A stretch of 64,000 nt of DNA from Streptomyces longwoodensis. GTDB taxonomy: Bacteria > Actinomycetota > Actinomycetes > Streptomycetales > Streptomycetaceae. Shown piece after piece: positions 33,793 to 41,831 of this stretch (position 1 is its first letter; every line of letters starts with the position of its first letter). The stretch lies in the NCBI RefSeq assembly GCF_001514125.1, contig NZ_KQ948556.1, positions 125,648-189,647 of the forward strand, written 5' to 3'. The notes under the pieces are model-generated. The model saw only the letters and a list, made by a program, of their open reading frames with translations, searched no databases and had not been told where the DNA came from. The translations under genes and the position numbers were made by a program.

Positions 33793-33808
33793 AGTGGTCT
33801 AGTCCACA
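33793..33808. promoter_or_regulatory. Second DasR-type site, distal to nagB and upstream of the sensor kinase
   Basis: AGTGGTCTAGTCCACA is palindromic (GTGG-TCTAGT-CCAC) and fits the dre consensus. It lies 202 bp upstream of nagB and 249 bp upstream of the kinase, downstream of a TTGACA. Confidence 0.7.
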
Positions 33809-34056
33809 ATCGGGGGAGGGGAACCGCACGGTGAACCGCACAGCTTCCGTCTTCCCCGCACAGGAAGGCGGACCGAGGGACCGGGACTCTCTGCCCTGAC
33901 TGCCCCGGCTCCTCACCGTCGGCCGACCGGGACCGCACACCCCACGGCCGATAATGCTCCGGGCTGCGGTGCCGGGAGGGTTGAGGGTCCCTCCCAGGCG
34001 CCGCGGCCCGCGGGTGTTTTTTCGGCCGTCCGAGAACCGCCGGGTACGCTCGCCAC

Positions 34057-35532
34057 GTGCCCTCCATGAACGAACTCGTACGCCAGCACACCGCGCTCGA
34101 CGCCTCCGACCTCGAGTGGCTGCACCTGCTGGTGTCGGAGTGGCAACTGCTCTCCGACCTGTCCTTCGCCGACCTGGTCCTGTGGGTGCCGACCCGGGAC
34201 GGCACGCGCTACGTCTCCGTCGCCCAGATGCGTCCCAACACCGGCCCCACCTCCTACCAGGACGACATGGTCGGCCACCTGGTGCCGCGCGGCCGGCGCC
34301 CCCTGCTGGACGCCGCGCTCGACGAGGGCCGCATCGTGCGCGAGGGCGACCCGGAGTGGCGCGAGGAGGTCCCCGTCCGGGTGGAGTCCATCCCGGTCCG
34401 GCGCGACGGCCGGGTCCTCGGCGTCATCGCCCGCAACACCAACCTGCTCACCGTGCGCACCCCGAGCCGGCTGGAGCTGACCTACCTGCAGAGCGCGTCC
34501 GACCTGGCGCAGATGATCGCGGCCGGGTCGTTCCCGTTCCCCGACCAGCAGGTCGACATGGACGCCTCGCCGCGCGTCGGCGACGGCCTGATCCGCCTCG
34601 ACGCGGACGGCGTCGTCCAGTACGCCTCCCCGAACGCGCTGTCCGCCTACCACCGCCTCGGCCTCGCCTCCGACCTGGTCGGCCAGCACCTCGGCCTGAC
34701 CACCGCCGAACTCGCCCCCACCCGCGGGCCGGTGGACGAGGCGCTGGCCAAGGTCGCGAGCGGCTGGGCGCCCCGGGAGTTCGAGATCGAGGCGCACGAC
34801 GGGGTCATCCAGTTCCGGGCGATCCCGCTCAAACCCAAGGGCACCCGCATCGGCTCGCTGGTCCTGCTCCGCGACGTCACCGAACTGCGCCGGCGCGAGC
34901 GCGAGTTGATCACCAAGGACGCGACCATCCGGGAGATCCACCACCGGGTGAAGAACAACCTCCAGACGGTGGCCGCGCTGTTGCGCCTGCAGGCCCGCCG
35001 CATCGAGTCCGAGCGGGGCCGGGAGGCCCTGGAGGAGGCCGTGCGCCGGGTCGGCTCGATCGCCATCGTGCACGAGACGCTGTCCCAGAACCTGGACGAG
35101 CGCGTGGAGTTCGACGAGATCGCCGACCGGGTGCTCGCGATGGTCGCCGAGATCTCCCCGGGCAAGGTCACCGGCCGGCGCACCGGGCGGTTCGGCATCC
35201 TCGACGCGGAGGTGGCCACCCCGCTGTCCATGGTCCTCACCGAGATCCTGCAGAACGCGCTCGAACACGGCTTCCGCGAGGGGGAGACGGGCACGGTCGA
35301 GGTCTCGGCGGTGCGCGGCGGCACCAGCAAGGAGGCCCGGCTGCTGGTCACCGTCCAGGACGACGGCGTCGGCCTGCCCGAGGGCTTCGACCCGCACACC
35401 TCCGGCAACCTCGGCCTGCAGATCGTGCGGACGCTGGTGGAGGGCGAGTTGGGGGGCACCTTCGACATGGTCCCGGCACCGGAGCGGGGCACGCAGGTGA
35501 TCCTCGACGTCCCGGTGCGGGCGCAGAAGTAG
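34057..35532 (+). CDS. GAF/PAS sensor histidine kinase of the PdtaS (HisKA_2) type
   Basis: The 491-aa cytoplasmic kinase has an N-terminal GAF-like domain (about 1-160), a PAS domain (about 175-285), the HisKA_2 phosphoacceptor IREIHHRVKNNLQTVAALL, and a C-terminal HATPase with NALEH, DDGVGLPEGF and NLGLQIV boxes. This architecture matches PdtaS, whose partner PdtaR is an RNA-binding antiterminator encoded elsewhere. GTG 34057 or ATG 34066 could start translation. No cognate regulator is adjacent. Confidence 0.92.
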   Translation: MPSMNELVRQHTALDASDLEWLHLLVSEWQLLSDLSFADLVLWVPTRDGTRYVSVAQMRPNTGPTSYQDDMVGHLVPRGRRPLLDAALDEGRIVREGDPEWREEVPVRVESIPVRRDGRVLGVIARNTNLLTVRTPSRLELTYLQSASDLAQMIAAGSFPFPDQQVDMDASPRVGDGLIRLDADGVVQYASPNALSAYHRLGLASDLVGQHLGLTTAELAPTRGPVDEALAKVASGWAPREFEIEAHDGVIQFRAIPLKPKGTRIGSLVLLRDVTELRRRERELITKDATIREIHHRVKNNLQTVAALLRLQARRIESERGREALEEAVRRVGSIAIVHETLSQNLDERVEFDEIADRVLAMVAEISPGKVTGRRTGRFGILDAEVATPLSMVLTEILQNALEHGFREGETGTVEVSAVRGGTSKEARLLVTVQDDGVGLPEGFDPHTSGNLGLQIVRTLVEGELGGTFDMVPAPERGTQVILDVPVRAQK

Positions 35533-35634
35533 CGGCCGGGCGGCAGCGCGGGGTCGGGGGGGCGAACTGCCGGGCGGTCCGGCCGGTCCGTGCGCCCTTC
35601 GTCCGCGCGCCCGCCTGCGTCCGGACAGCAAAGA

Positions 35635-35658
35635 GCCCCGGACCGTGAGGTCCAGGGC
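35635..35658. terminator. Hairpin between the kinase gene and wblE
   Basis: GCCCCGGACC / GGTCCAGGGC (35635-35644, 35649-35658) form a 10-bp stem with one mismatch and a GTGA loop, between convergent genes. Confidence 0.65.
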
Positions 35659-35776
35659 TAGTGCTCCCTGCTGCTGTTACTCAGCGCTTCGGGGGTACTG
35701 CGCGCTGCGGCTCGGGGGCGGGAGATGCGTACGCGGTGTACGCGCCGCCAAGCTCAGGCTGTGTGCGGGGCGGGTG

Positions 35777-36034
35777 TCAGGCGGAGGCCTGACGGGCCCG
35801 GTTGCGGGCGGCGCGGCGCTTCATCGCGCGGCGCTCGTCCTCGCTGAGACCACCCCAGACGCCGGAGTCCTGGCCGGACTCGAGCGCCCACTGCAGGCAC
35901 TGCTCCATGACGGGGCAGCGGCGGCAGACGGCCTTGGCTTCCTCGATCTGCAGCAGCGCAGGACCGGTGTTGCCGATGGGGAAGAAGAGCTCGGGGTCTT
36001 CCTCGCGGCAAACGGCGTTGTGACGCCAGTCCAT
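35777..36034 (-). CDS. wblE: WhiB-like iron-sulfur transcription factor WblE (WhiB1 orthologue)
   Basis: The 85-aa protein has the four cluster-ligating cysteines Cys9, Cys37, Cys40 and Cys46, the GVWGG turn and a basic tail (MKRRAARNRARQ). Short length and the MDWRHNAVCREEDPELFFP N terminus identify the WblE/WhiB1 subgroup. WhiB1 carries a nitric-oxide-sensitive [4Fe-4S] cluster and binds the primary sigma factor. An AGGAGAGG site precedes ATG 36034. A CRP-like palindrome lies about 46-61 bp upstream. Confidence 0.95.
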   Translation of the reverse strand: MDWRHNAVCREEDPELFFPIGNTGPALLQIEEAKAVCRRCPVMEQCLQWALESGQDSGVWGGLSEDERRAMKRRAARNRARQASA

Positions 36035-36356
36035 GGCTGCTACCTCTCCTTGGTATGACTGTGCAGGTTAGCTTGTGAATGTGAACGCTTTCACGAATCC
36101 CTCAACAAGTGAAGGGCCGACCGCCGAGTCTTCCCCGGCGTGGTCCTGTGTGTGAAGAGGGGTTCCGGTGATCAGTGGAGGCCGGTGTTGCGGGCCGTCC
36201 CGATCGCCACGTAGAGAGTCGCAAACCTCAGCGGCGGATACAACCCCTTCCGGAAAGTTTTTTTTGATTCCTCGGTGTCGACTAGGTCACAGCCGTACTT
36301 CCATGGGGTGGATCCTGGCCTAAACGTTCGAGTGAAAGGACTTTCGCCCCTTCTGC
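36035..36356. other. 322-bp intergenic region upstream of wblE
   Basis: Besides the CRP-like site and wblE promoter it holds a short palindrome TTCCGGAA (36248-36255) followed by eight consecutive T (36258-36265), a very rare feature in DNA of this composition. A 62-codon minus-strand ORF (36172-36360) has no coding bias and is not credited. Confidence 0.6.
36080..36095 (-). promoter_or_regulatory. CRP-like binding site in the wblE promoter
   Basis: TGTGAACGCTTTCACG matches the CRP/FNR-family consensus TGTGA-N6-TCACA at nine of ten conserved positions. It overlaps the likely -35 of wblE; a -10 TAACCT is at 36065-36070 on the minus strand. Confidence 0.7.
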
Positions 36357-37325
36357 TCACACAATCACACGCAGTGCACGGCGTACGCCTGTGAACGTCA
36401 CGCTGGTACGCAGTCCCAGGTGGTCTCCGTCCATCTGCAAAGGCAGGGGGGCCTTCGAATGCAAGGTGAACCGGGTCAGGTCGTGCAGGGACACCGCATG
36501 TCTGCCCTGGGGTCCCCGCTCGGGGGACGAAAGGAGCAACTGGGTCACATAGCGGGCAACCGCGGGGGTGGAGAGGCGGCTGAGACCGAGCACGTCGAGA
36601 CCCGTGTCGAACGAGGCCTTAGGTGACGCGTACACCGGACGATTGCCCAGATAGGTCCACGGGGCCGTGTTGCAGACTATGGACAGCACCAGACCGGTGA
36701 CCGGCTCGGCGCCCTCCCGCTCCAGGACGATCGTCCCGTGCCGGCGGTGCGGATCGCCGAAGAACTGGCGCATCGCCTGGCGGACGTAGAGCGCGTGCGT
36801 GGACCGCTTGCCCTGCTCCCGGTGCTGCTCCACCCGCCCCACCACCCCGGCGTCGAAGCCCAGCCCCGCGTTGAACAGGAACCAGCGGGACGGCACCGCC
36901 TCGTCCTCCGTGCCCGGCGTGCCCGAGGTCAGACCCAGCCCGACCGTGCGCTCCCGCCCGTCGCGCAGCGCGTCCAGCAGGGCGCCGGTCGCCTCGACGG
37001 GGTCGTTGGGCAGGCCGAGGGCGCGGGCGAAGACGTTGGTGGAACCGCCGGGCACCACGGCGAGGCCGGGCAGGTGGTCGGGGGCGGGGCCGGCGTGCAG
37101 CAGGCCGTTGACGACCTCGTTCACCGTGCCGTCGCCGCCGAGCGCCACCACCAGGTCGATGTCGTCGCTCTGCGCCGCCAGCCGGCCCAGGTCGCGCGCG
37201 TGTCCGCGGTACTCCGTGGTGACCGCCTCGAGCTTCATCTCGCTCGCCAGCGCATGGATGAGGACGTCGCGCGTGCGGGCACTCGTAGTGGTTGCCGCCG
37301 GGTTGACCACGAGAAGTGCACGCAT
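36357..37325 (-). CDS. Diacylglycerol/lipid kinase (DagK catalytic domain)
   Basis: The 322-aa protein has the nucleotide-binding GGDGTVNEVVNGLL motif and the PGGSTNVFARALGLP stretch of the DagK/sphingosine-kinase fold, followed by a C-terminal lid domain. It probably phosphorylates diacylglycerol or a related lipid in phospholipid turnover. Start at 37325 (MRALLVVNPAATT) is where homology begins; the frame is open upstream. The lipid substrate is not decided by sequence. Confidence 0.9.
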   Translation of the reverse strand: MRALLVVNPAATTTSARTRDVLIHALASEMKLEAVTTEYRGHARDLGRLAAQSDDIDLVVALGGDGTVNEVVNGLLHAGPAPDHLPGLAVVPGGSTNVFARALGLPNDPVEATGALLDALRDGRERTVGLGLTSGTPGTEDEAVPSRWFLFNAGLGFDAGVVGRVEQHREQGKRSTHALYVRQAMRQFFGDPHRRHGTIVLEREGAEPVTGLVLSIVCNTAPWTYLGNRPVYASPKASFDTGLDVLGLSRLSTPAVARYVTQLLLSSPERGPQGRHAVSLHDLTRFTLHSKAPLPLQMDGDHLGLRTSVTFTGVRRALRVIV

Positions 37326-37472
37326 GCAGGGCAGCGTACCTACTGGGGGGTACCCGGCACAGGCCGGGTAGGGAACGGGTAAGAGATCGGGCCGTGACGC
37401 TCGACACGGGCGCTCCGCGGGTGGGGGCACCGGGCCCTGGGGGCCCGGCGGGCCGAGGGCTACCCTTCAAGG

Positions 37473-38027
37473 GTGACCAGTGAGCAGACCCCCGACGCCC
37501 CGCGCACCGGCCGCGCCGCGCGGTCCGGCCCGCCCGCGCAGGACTCCGAGACCGCGCCCACCGGGCCCGCCGCGCCCGTCGCGGGAGCGCGCCCGCGACG
37601 GCTGACGTACGCCGCCGCGCTCGTCGCCCTGGAGGGGTTGGCGCTGGTCGTCGCCGGGCTGTGGATGCTGGTGCTCGGCGTCGCCGGCGACTCGGACGAC
37701 CGGCAGCAGGCCGTCACCGGGGGCATCACCCTGGTCGTGCTGGCGCTGCTGCCGCTGCTCGCCGCGCGGGGGCTGCTGGCCCTGCGCAGCTGGAGCCGGG
37801 GGCCGGCCGTCATCACGCAGATCCTGGCGCTGCCCGTCGCCTACAACCTGCTCCAGGCCGACAGCGTGGCCATCCCGGCCGGCATCGTCCTCGGGGTCGT
37901 CGCGATCGCGGCGCTGGTCCTCCTCGTCAACCGCGAGACGACCCGGGCCCTGGGGATCCGGGGGCCGGGCCGCGCGCAGGACGAGGAGCCGACGGCCGGA
38001 CAGCAGAGGGGCGCCGGCCGCAAGTAG
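37473..38027 (+). CDS. Integral membrane protein of unknown function
   Basis: The 184-aa protein has a Pro/Ala-rich cytoplasmic N terminus (about 1-42), then four membrane helices (about 45-70, 82-100, 110-122, 135-150) and a charged tail. GTG 37473. It resembles small conserved actinobacterial membrane proteins without assigned function. It is divergent from the lipid kinase and convergent with sigH. Confidence 0.8.
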   Translation: MTSEQTPDAPRTGRAARSGPPAQDSETAPTGPAAPVAGARPRRLTYAAALVALEGLALVVAGLWMLVLGVAGDSDDRQQAVTGGITLVVLALLPLLAARGLLALRSWSRGPAVITQILALPVAYNLLQADSVAIPAGIVLGVVAIAALVLLVNRETTRALGIRGPGRAQDEEPTAGQQRGAGRK

Positions 38028-38106
38028 GCCGCGCCAGGGAGACACCCCCCAGGGCCGGCCCACCGGCCGGCCCGGAGACCCTTCCCGCCCGGCTGCCGGG
38101 CGGGGC

Positions 38107-39210
38107 CTACTCCTCCACCAGCAGCTTCTCCCGCAGCTGGGCCAGTGTGCGGGCCAGCAGCCGGGAGACGTGCATCTGCGAGATGCCGACCTCCTGCGCG
38201 ATCTGCGACTGGGTCATGTTGCCGAAGAAGCGCAGCAGCAGGATGCGCTTCTCGCGCGGGGGCAGGTCCTCCAGGAGCGGCTTGAGCGACTCCCGGTACT
38301 CCACGCCCTCCAGTGCCTCGTCCTCCGCGCCGAGGGTGTCGGCGACCGCGGGGGACTCGTCGTCGGTGTCGGGGACGTCCAGCGACAGCGTGGAGTAGGC
38401 GTTCGCCGACTCCAGGCCCTCCAGGACCTCCTCCTCCGAGATGGCCAGCTTCTCGGCGAGCTCGTGCACGGTCGGGGAGCGGCCGTGCAGCTGGGACAGC
38501 TCGGCGGTGGCCGTGGTCAGCGAGAGCCGCAGCTCCTGCAGGCGCCGCGGCACGCGGACCGCCCAGCCCTTGTCGCGGAAGTGGCGCTTGATCTCGCCCA
38601 CGACCGTCGGGGTCGCGTACGTGGAGAACTCCACCCCGCGGTCCGGGTCGAAGCGGTCGACCGACTTGATCAGGCCGATGGTGGCGACCTGGGTGAGGTC
38701 GTCCAGCGGCTCACCGCGGTTGCGGAAGCGGCGCGCGAGGTGCTCCACGAGCGGCAGGTGCATGCGGACCAGTTGGTTGCGCAGCTCCGCGTACTCCGCG
38801 CTGCCCTCCTTCAGCGCGCGCAGCTCGACGAACAGTGCCCGCGCCCCGCTGCGATCGTGAGGCTCGTGCCGGGTGCCCGGCACCACCGGTTCGTCGTCTC
38901 GCTCGTGCTCGCTCATCGTCCCGCCCGTCGCCCTCTGTCGAGCCGTCGCCCCCGACCGGCCGGGGGAGTCCCCGTCTGCTCCGCCCCGGGGCGCGGCCCG
39001 CACGGCACCCCGCCGTCCGTGCCGCGCGTCCGGGTCCGGGGTTCCGGCCTGCGTGGAGGTGTCCTCCGGATGCGGCCGGGCCTGCTCGGGGATGCCGTCG
39101 ATGCCGTCCGCCATGCGTCGGGAACCGCCCGGAGGGACCGTCTCCTCCGCGGCCGGCAGCTCCCGTGTGCCGCGCTCCTCGTCCCGCACCGGACCGTCCC
39201 CGTCCCTCAC
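38107..39210 (-). CDS. sigH: SigB/SigF-family stress sigma factor SigH
   Basis: The conserved sigma core begins about residue 120 (ALFVELRALKEG). Region 2 has DLTQVATIGLIKSVDRFDPDRG, region 3 EIKRHFRDKGWAVRVPRR, and region 4 MTQSQIAQEVGISQMHVSRLLAR. The core is preceded by a long, charged, low-complexity extension. Three starts are possible: GTG 39210, overlapping the prsH stop by GTGA; ATG 39114; and ATG 38916. In S. coelicolor SigH accumulates as several isoforms with different N termini, which fits. The long form (367 aa) is listed because it is coupled to prsH. Confidence 0.9.
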   Translation of the reverse strand: MRDGDGPVRDEERGTRELPAAEETVPPGGSRRMADGIDGIPEQARPHPEDTSTQAGTPDPDARHGRRGAVRAAPRGGADGDSPGRSGATARQRATGGTMSEHERDDEPVVPGTRHEPHDRSGARALFVELRALKEGSAEYAELRNQLVRMHLPLVEHLARRFRNRGEPLDDLTQVATIGLIKSVDRFDPDRGVEFSTYATPTVVGEIKRHFRDKGWAVRVPRRLQELRLSLTTATAELSQLHGRSPTVHELAEKLAISEEEVLEGLESANAYSTLSLDVPDTDDESPAVADTLGAEDEALEGVEYRESLKPLLEDLPPREKRILLLRFFGNMTQSQIAQEVGISQMHVSRLLARTLAQLREKLLVEE

Positions 39211-39623
39211 GCCGGACCGGGTCCGGCGCCGCGCTGTTTGTACAGGCTGATCGACACGGTCCGGTCCTCGTCGACGGCCGACGAGACCTTGCCCGCGAGG
39301 GCCGACAGCACCGTCCAGGCGAAGGTGTCGCGCGAGGGGGCGTGCCCGTCCGTGGTCGGGGCCGAGACGGTGACCTCCAGCGAGTCGTCCACGAGCCGGA
39401 ACACACAACTGAGCACCGAGCCGGGCACGGCCTGCTGGAGCAGGATCGCGCAGGCCTCGTCCACCGCGATGCGCAGGTCCTCGATCTCGTCCAGGGTGAA
39501 GTCCAAACGGGCCGCGAGACCGGCCGTGGCCGTCCGCAGCACCGACAGGTAGGCACCCGCGGCCGGCAGCCGGACTTCCACGAAGTCCTGGTTCGCCACG
39601 GGCTCGCCTGCGATCTGGGACAC
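39207..39623 (-). CDS. prsH: Anti-sigma factor of the RsbW type (PrsH/UshX)
   Basis: The 138-aa HATPase_c protein has the serine-kinase/anti-sigma fold: LRIAVDEACAILLQQAVPG carries the N-box equivalent, with a terminal TVSISLYKQRG strand. GTG 39623 has a GGAGG site. It overlaps sigH by GTGA, so inhibitor and sigma factor are coupled. A family member would bind SigH and be countered by a phosphorylated anti-anti-sigma factor. GC-rich hairpin CCGGGGG / CCCCCCGG lies in its leader (about 39658-39677). Confidence 0.9.
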   Translation of the reverse strand: MSQIAGEPVANQDFVEVRLPAAGAYLSVLRTATAGLAARLDFTLDEIEDLRIAVDEACAILLQQAVPGSVLSCVFRLVDDSLEVTVSAPTTDGHAPSRDTFAWTVLSALAGKVSSAVDEDRTVSISLYKQRGAGPGPA

Positions 39624-39881
39624 CCTCACCTCCAAGGTGGTACAAGCTGTTCGGGGCCGGGGGTCGCCCCCCGGGTAACGCGAAGTGTGGTACAGCGGTG
39701 ACGCTATCGCGCTCCCGACCGTACTGTCCCCGGGACCCCGACCCCTTGGTGTCACTCACAGTAAAGCTGTGGACACGCTCCGTGTCTAGGGGGTCTGCGG
39801 GCCCAAATGGGAAGAGCGCGCGCCGGGTTGACGTACCCAGGCGTCAGACGCTCGAACCGTACCCGGTGCGGCCGCTTCCGC

Positions 39882-40142
39882 TCACACGAGGACGTGGTCC
39901 TCGAAGCACCAGCGCCAGTCCTCCCCGGGCTCGAAGGTCCGCATCACCGGGTGGCCCGTCTCGGCGTGGTGCCCGGTGGCGTGCCGGTTGGGCGAGGAGT
40001 CGCAGCATCCGACGTGCCCGCACGTCAGACACAGCCGCAACTGCACCGGGTGGGTTCCGTCCCGCAGGCACTCCGGGCACGTCTCGCTCAGCGGTGCGGG
40101 CTCGGGGTGCGGCAGCGCGTCGAGGTGCGTGCACTGTTTCAT
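39882..40142 (-). CDS. UBP-type zinc-finger protein
   Basis: The 86-aa protein is a stand-alone ZnF-UBP domain: CTHLDAL, CPECLRDG, LRLCLTCGHVGCCDSS and RHATGHHAETGHPV supply the Cys/His ligands. In eukaryotes this domain binds the ubiquitin C terminus; small bacterial versions are common in actinobacteria and uncharacterised. ATG 40142. It is divergent from the antiporter gene with only 59 bp between. Confidence 0.9.
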   Translation of the reverse strand: MKQCTHLDALPHPEPAPLSETCPECLRDGTHPVQLRLCLTCGHVGCCDSSPNRHATGHHAETGHPVMRTFEPGEDWRWCFEDHVLV

Positions 40143-40201
40143 GATTGCCAGATTACGACGGTCGTGCGGACGGCCGCGCGGAAAACGAGGGTGGGCTGGA
40201 C

Positions 40202-41800
40202 ATGGACGTGATGCCACTGCTTCTGCTGGTGGCGGCGAGCGCGGCGATCGCCGCCGGGGCGCGGCGCACCCCGGTGCCGGCGCCCCTGCTGCTGGTCGCG
40301 GTCGGACTGGCCGTGTCGTACCTGCCCGGGGTGCCCGACTACACCCTCGACCCCGAGGTCGTGCTGCCCCTGCTGCTGCCGCCCCTGCTGTACACGTCGG
40401 CCGTCGACAGCTCCTACCTCGACCTGCGCGCCCAGACCCGGCCGGTGGCGCTGCTGTCCGTCGGGTACGTGCTGTTCGCGACCCTCGTCGTCGGCGCGGC
40501 GGCGTACCTGATCGTGCCGGGGCTGCCGCTGACGGCGGCGCTGGTGCTGGGCGCCGTGGTGGCGCCGCCCGACGCGGTCGCGGCGACGGCCGTGGCCCGC
40601 CGGGTCGGGCTGCCGTCGCGGATCACCACGATCCTCCAGGGCGAGTCCCTGCTGAACGACGCCACCGCGATCACCGCGTACAAGGTGGCCGTCGCGGCCG
40701 CGGTGGGCGAGGGGGCGTCCTGGGCGGGCGGCATCGAGGAGTTCCTGATCGCCGCGGTCGGCGGCGTGGCCGTGGGCCTGGTCCTCATGGCACCGATCCA
40801 CTGGCTGCGCACGCACCTGCGCGAGGCGCTGATGCAGAACACGCTCTCGCTGCTCATCCCGTTCGTCGCCTACGCGACCGCCGAGCAGTTCCACGCCTCC
40901 GGGGTGCTCGCCGTGGTCGTCGTCGCGCTCTACCTCGGGCACCGCGCGTGGGAGGTCGACTTCGCCACGCGCCTGCAGGAGGAGGCCGTGTGGAAGATGG
41001 TCGCCTTCGTCCTGGAGTCGGCGGTCTTCGCCCTGATCGGCCTGCAGCTGCCGGTGGTCCTGCGGGGCCTCGGGGACTACGAGGGCCTGGACGCCGCCTG
41101 GTACGCGGTGGTGCTGTTCCTCGTCGTCGTGGTGGTGCGCTTCGCGTGGGTGTACCCGGCCACCTTCCTGCCCCGGCTGCTGTCGGCACGCATCCGCGCG
41201 CGCGAGGAGAACCCGACCTGGCGGGCGCCCGTCGTGATCTCCTGGGCCGGCATGCGGGGCGTGGTGTCGCTCGCCATCGCCTTCTCCATCCCGCTGACCG
41301 TGGACCACGGCGAGGGCGCCTTCCCGCACCGCAACCTCATCCTGTTCCTGACCTTCACCACCGTGATCGGCACCCTGGTGGTGCAGGGCCTGACCCTCAT
41401 CCCGCTGATCCACCTGCTGAAGTTCCCCGGCCGCGACCGGCAGGCCGAGACCCTCGCCGAGGCCAACGCCCAGGCCCAGGCGTCCCTGGCCGCCGAGCGG
41501 CACCTCGACGAACTCCTGTCCGACGAGCGCAACGCGCTGCCGCCCCCGCTCGCCGACCGGCTGCGCGCGGTCCTGGAGCGCCGCCGCAACGCCGTCTGGG
41601 AGCGCCTCGGCCAGACCAACCCGGTCACCGGCGAGACGGTCGACGACACCTACCGCCGCCTGTCCCGGGAGATGATCAGCGCCGAGCGCGCGGTCTTCGT
41701 CCGCCTGCGCGACGGCCGCTACATCGACGACGAGATGCTGCGCACGCTGCTGCGCAGGCTGGACCTGGAGGAGGCGGCGGCCTACCGCGAGGCGACGTAG
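40202..41800 (+). CDS. Na+/H+ antiporter, CPA1 (NhaP/NHE) family
   Basis: The 532-aa protein has about 12 membrane helices. Ion-site signatures are VAPPDAVAATAVARRVGLP and GESLLNDATAI, both carrying the transport aspartates. A conserved WAGMRGVVSLAIAF lies in helix 11. A cytoplasmic tail of about 120 residues is helical and charged. ATG 40202 was chosen over 40145 because it directly precedes the first helix and has GAGG upstream. Role: pH and sodium homeostasis. Confidence 0.92.
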   Translation: MDVMPLLLLVAASAAIAAGARRTPVPAPLLLVAVGLAVSYLPGVPDYTLDPEVVLPLLLPPLLYTSAVDSSYLDLRAQTRPVALLSVGYVLFATLVVGAAAYLIVPGLPLTAALVLGAVVAPPDAVAATAVARRVGLPSRITTILQGESLLNDATAITAYKVAVAAAVGEGASWAGGIEEFLIAAVGGVAVGLVLMAPIHWLRTHLREALMQNTLSLLIPFVAYATAEQFHASGVLAVVVVALYLGHRAWEVDFATRLQEEAVWKMVAFVLESAVFALIGLQLPVVLRGLGDYEGLDAAWYAVVLFLVVVVVRFAWVYPATFLPRLLSARIRAREENPTWRAPVVISWAGMRGVVSLAIAFSIPLTVDHGEGAFPHRNLILFLTFTTVIGTLVVQGLTLIPLIHLLKFPGRDRQAETLAEANAQAQASLAAERHLDELLSDERNALPPPLADRLRAVLERRRNAVWERLGQTNPVTGETVDDTYRRLSREMISAERAVFVRLRDGRYIDDEMLRTLLRRLDLEEAAAYREAT

Positions 41801-41831
41801 CCGGGCCGAGGGACGGTGCCGGCGCCGTGAC

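Larger units (their letters stand above)
33592..34056. other. 465-bp divergent intergenic region between nagB and the sensor kinase
   Basis: It holds the nagB DasR site, GC-rich hairpins (about 33668-33695), a consensus TTGACA (33755-33760) without a convincing -10, and a second high-scoring DasR-type site AGTGGTCTAGTCCACA (33793-33808). I see no credible coding sequence. Confidence 0.7.

Noticed and set aside
36172..36360. 62-codon minus-strand ORF upstream of wblE.
   Set aside because: No coding bias, no ribosome-binding site, and it covers the T8 tract.
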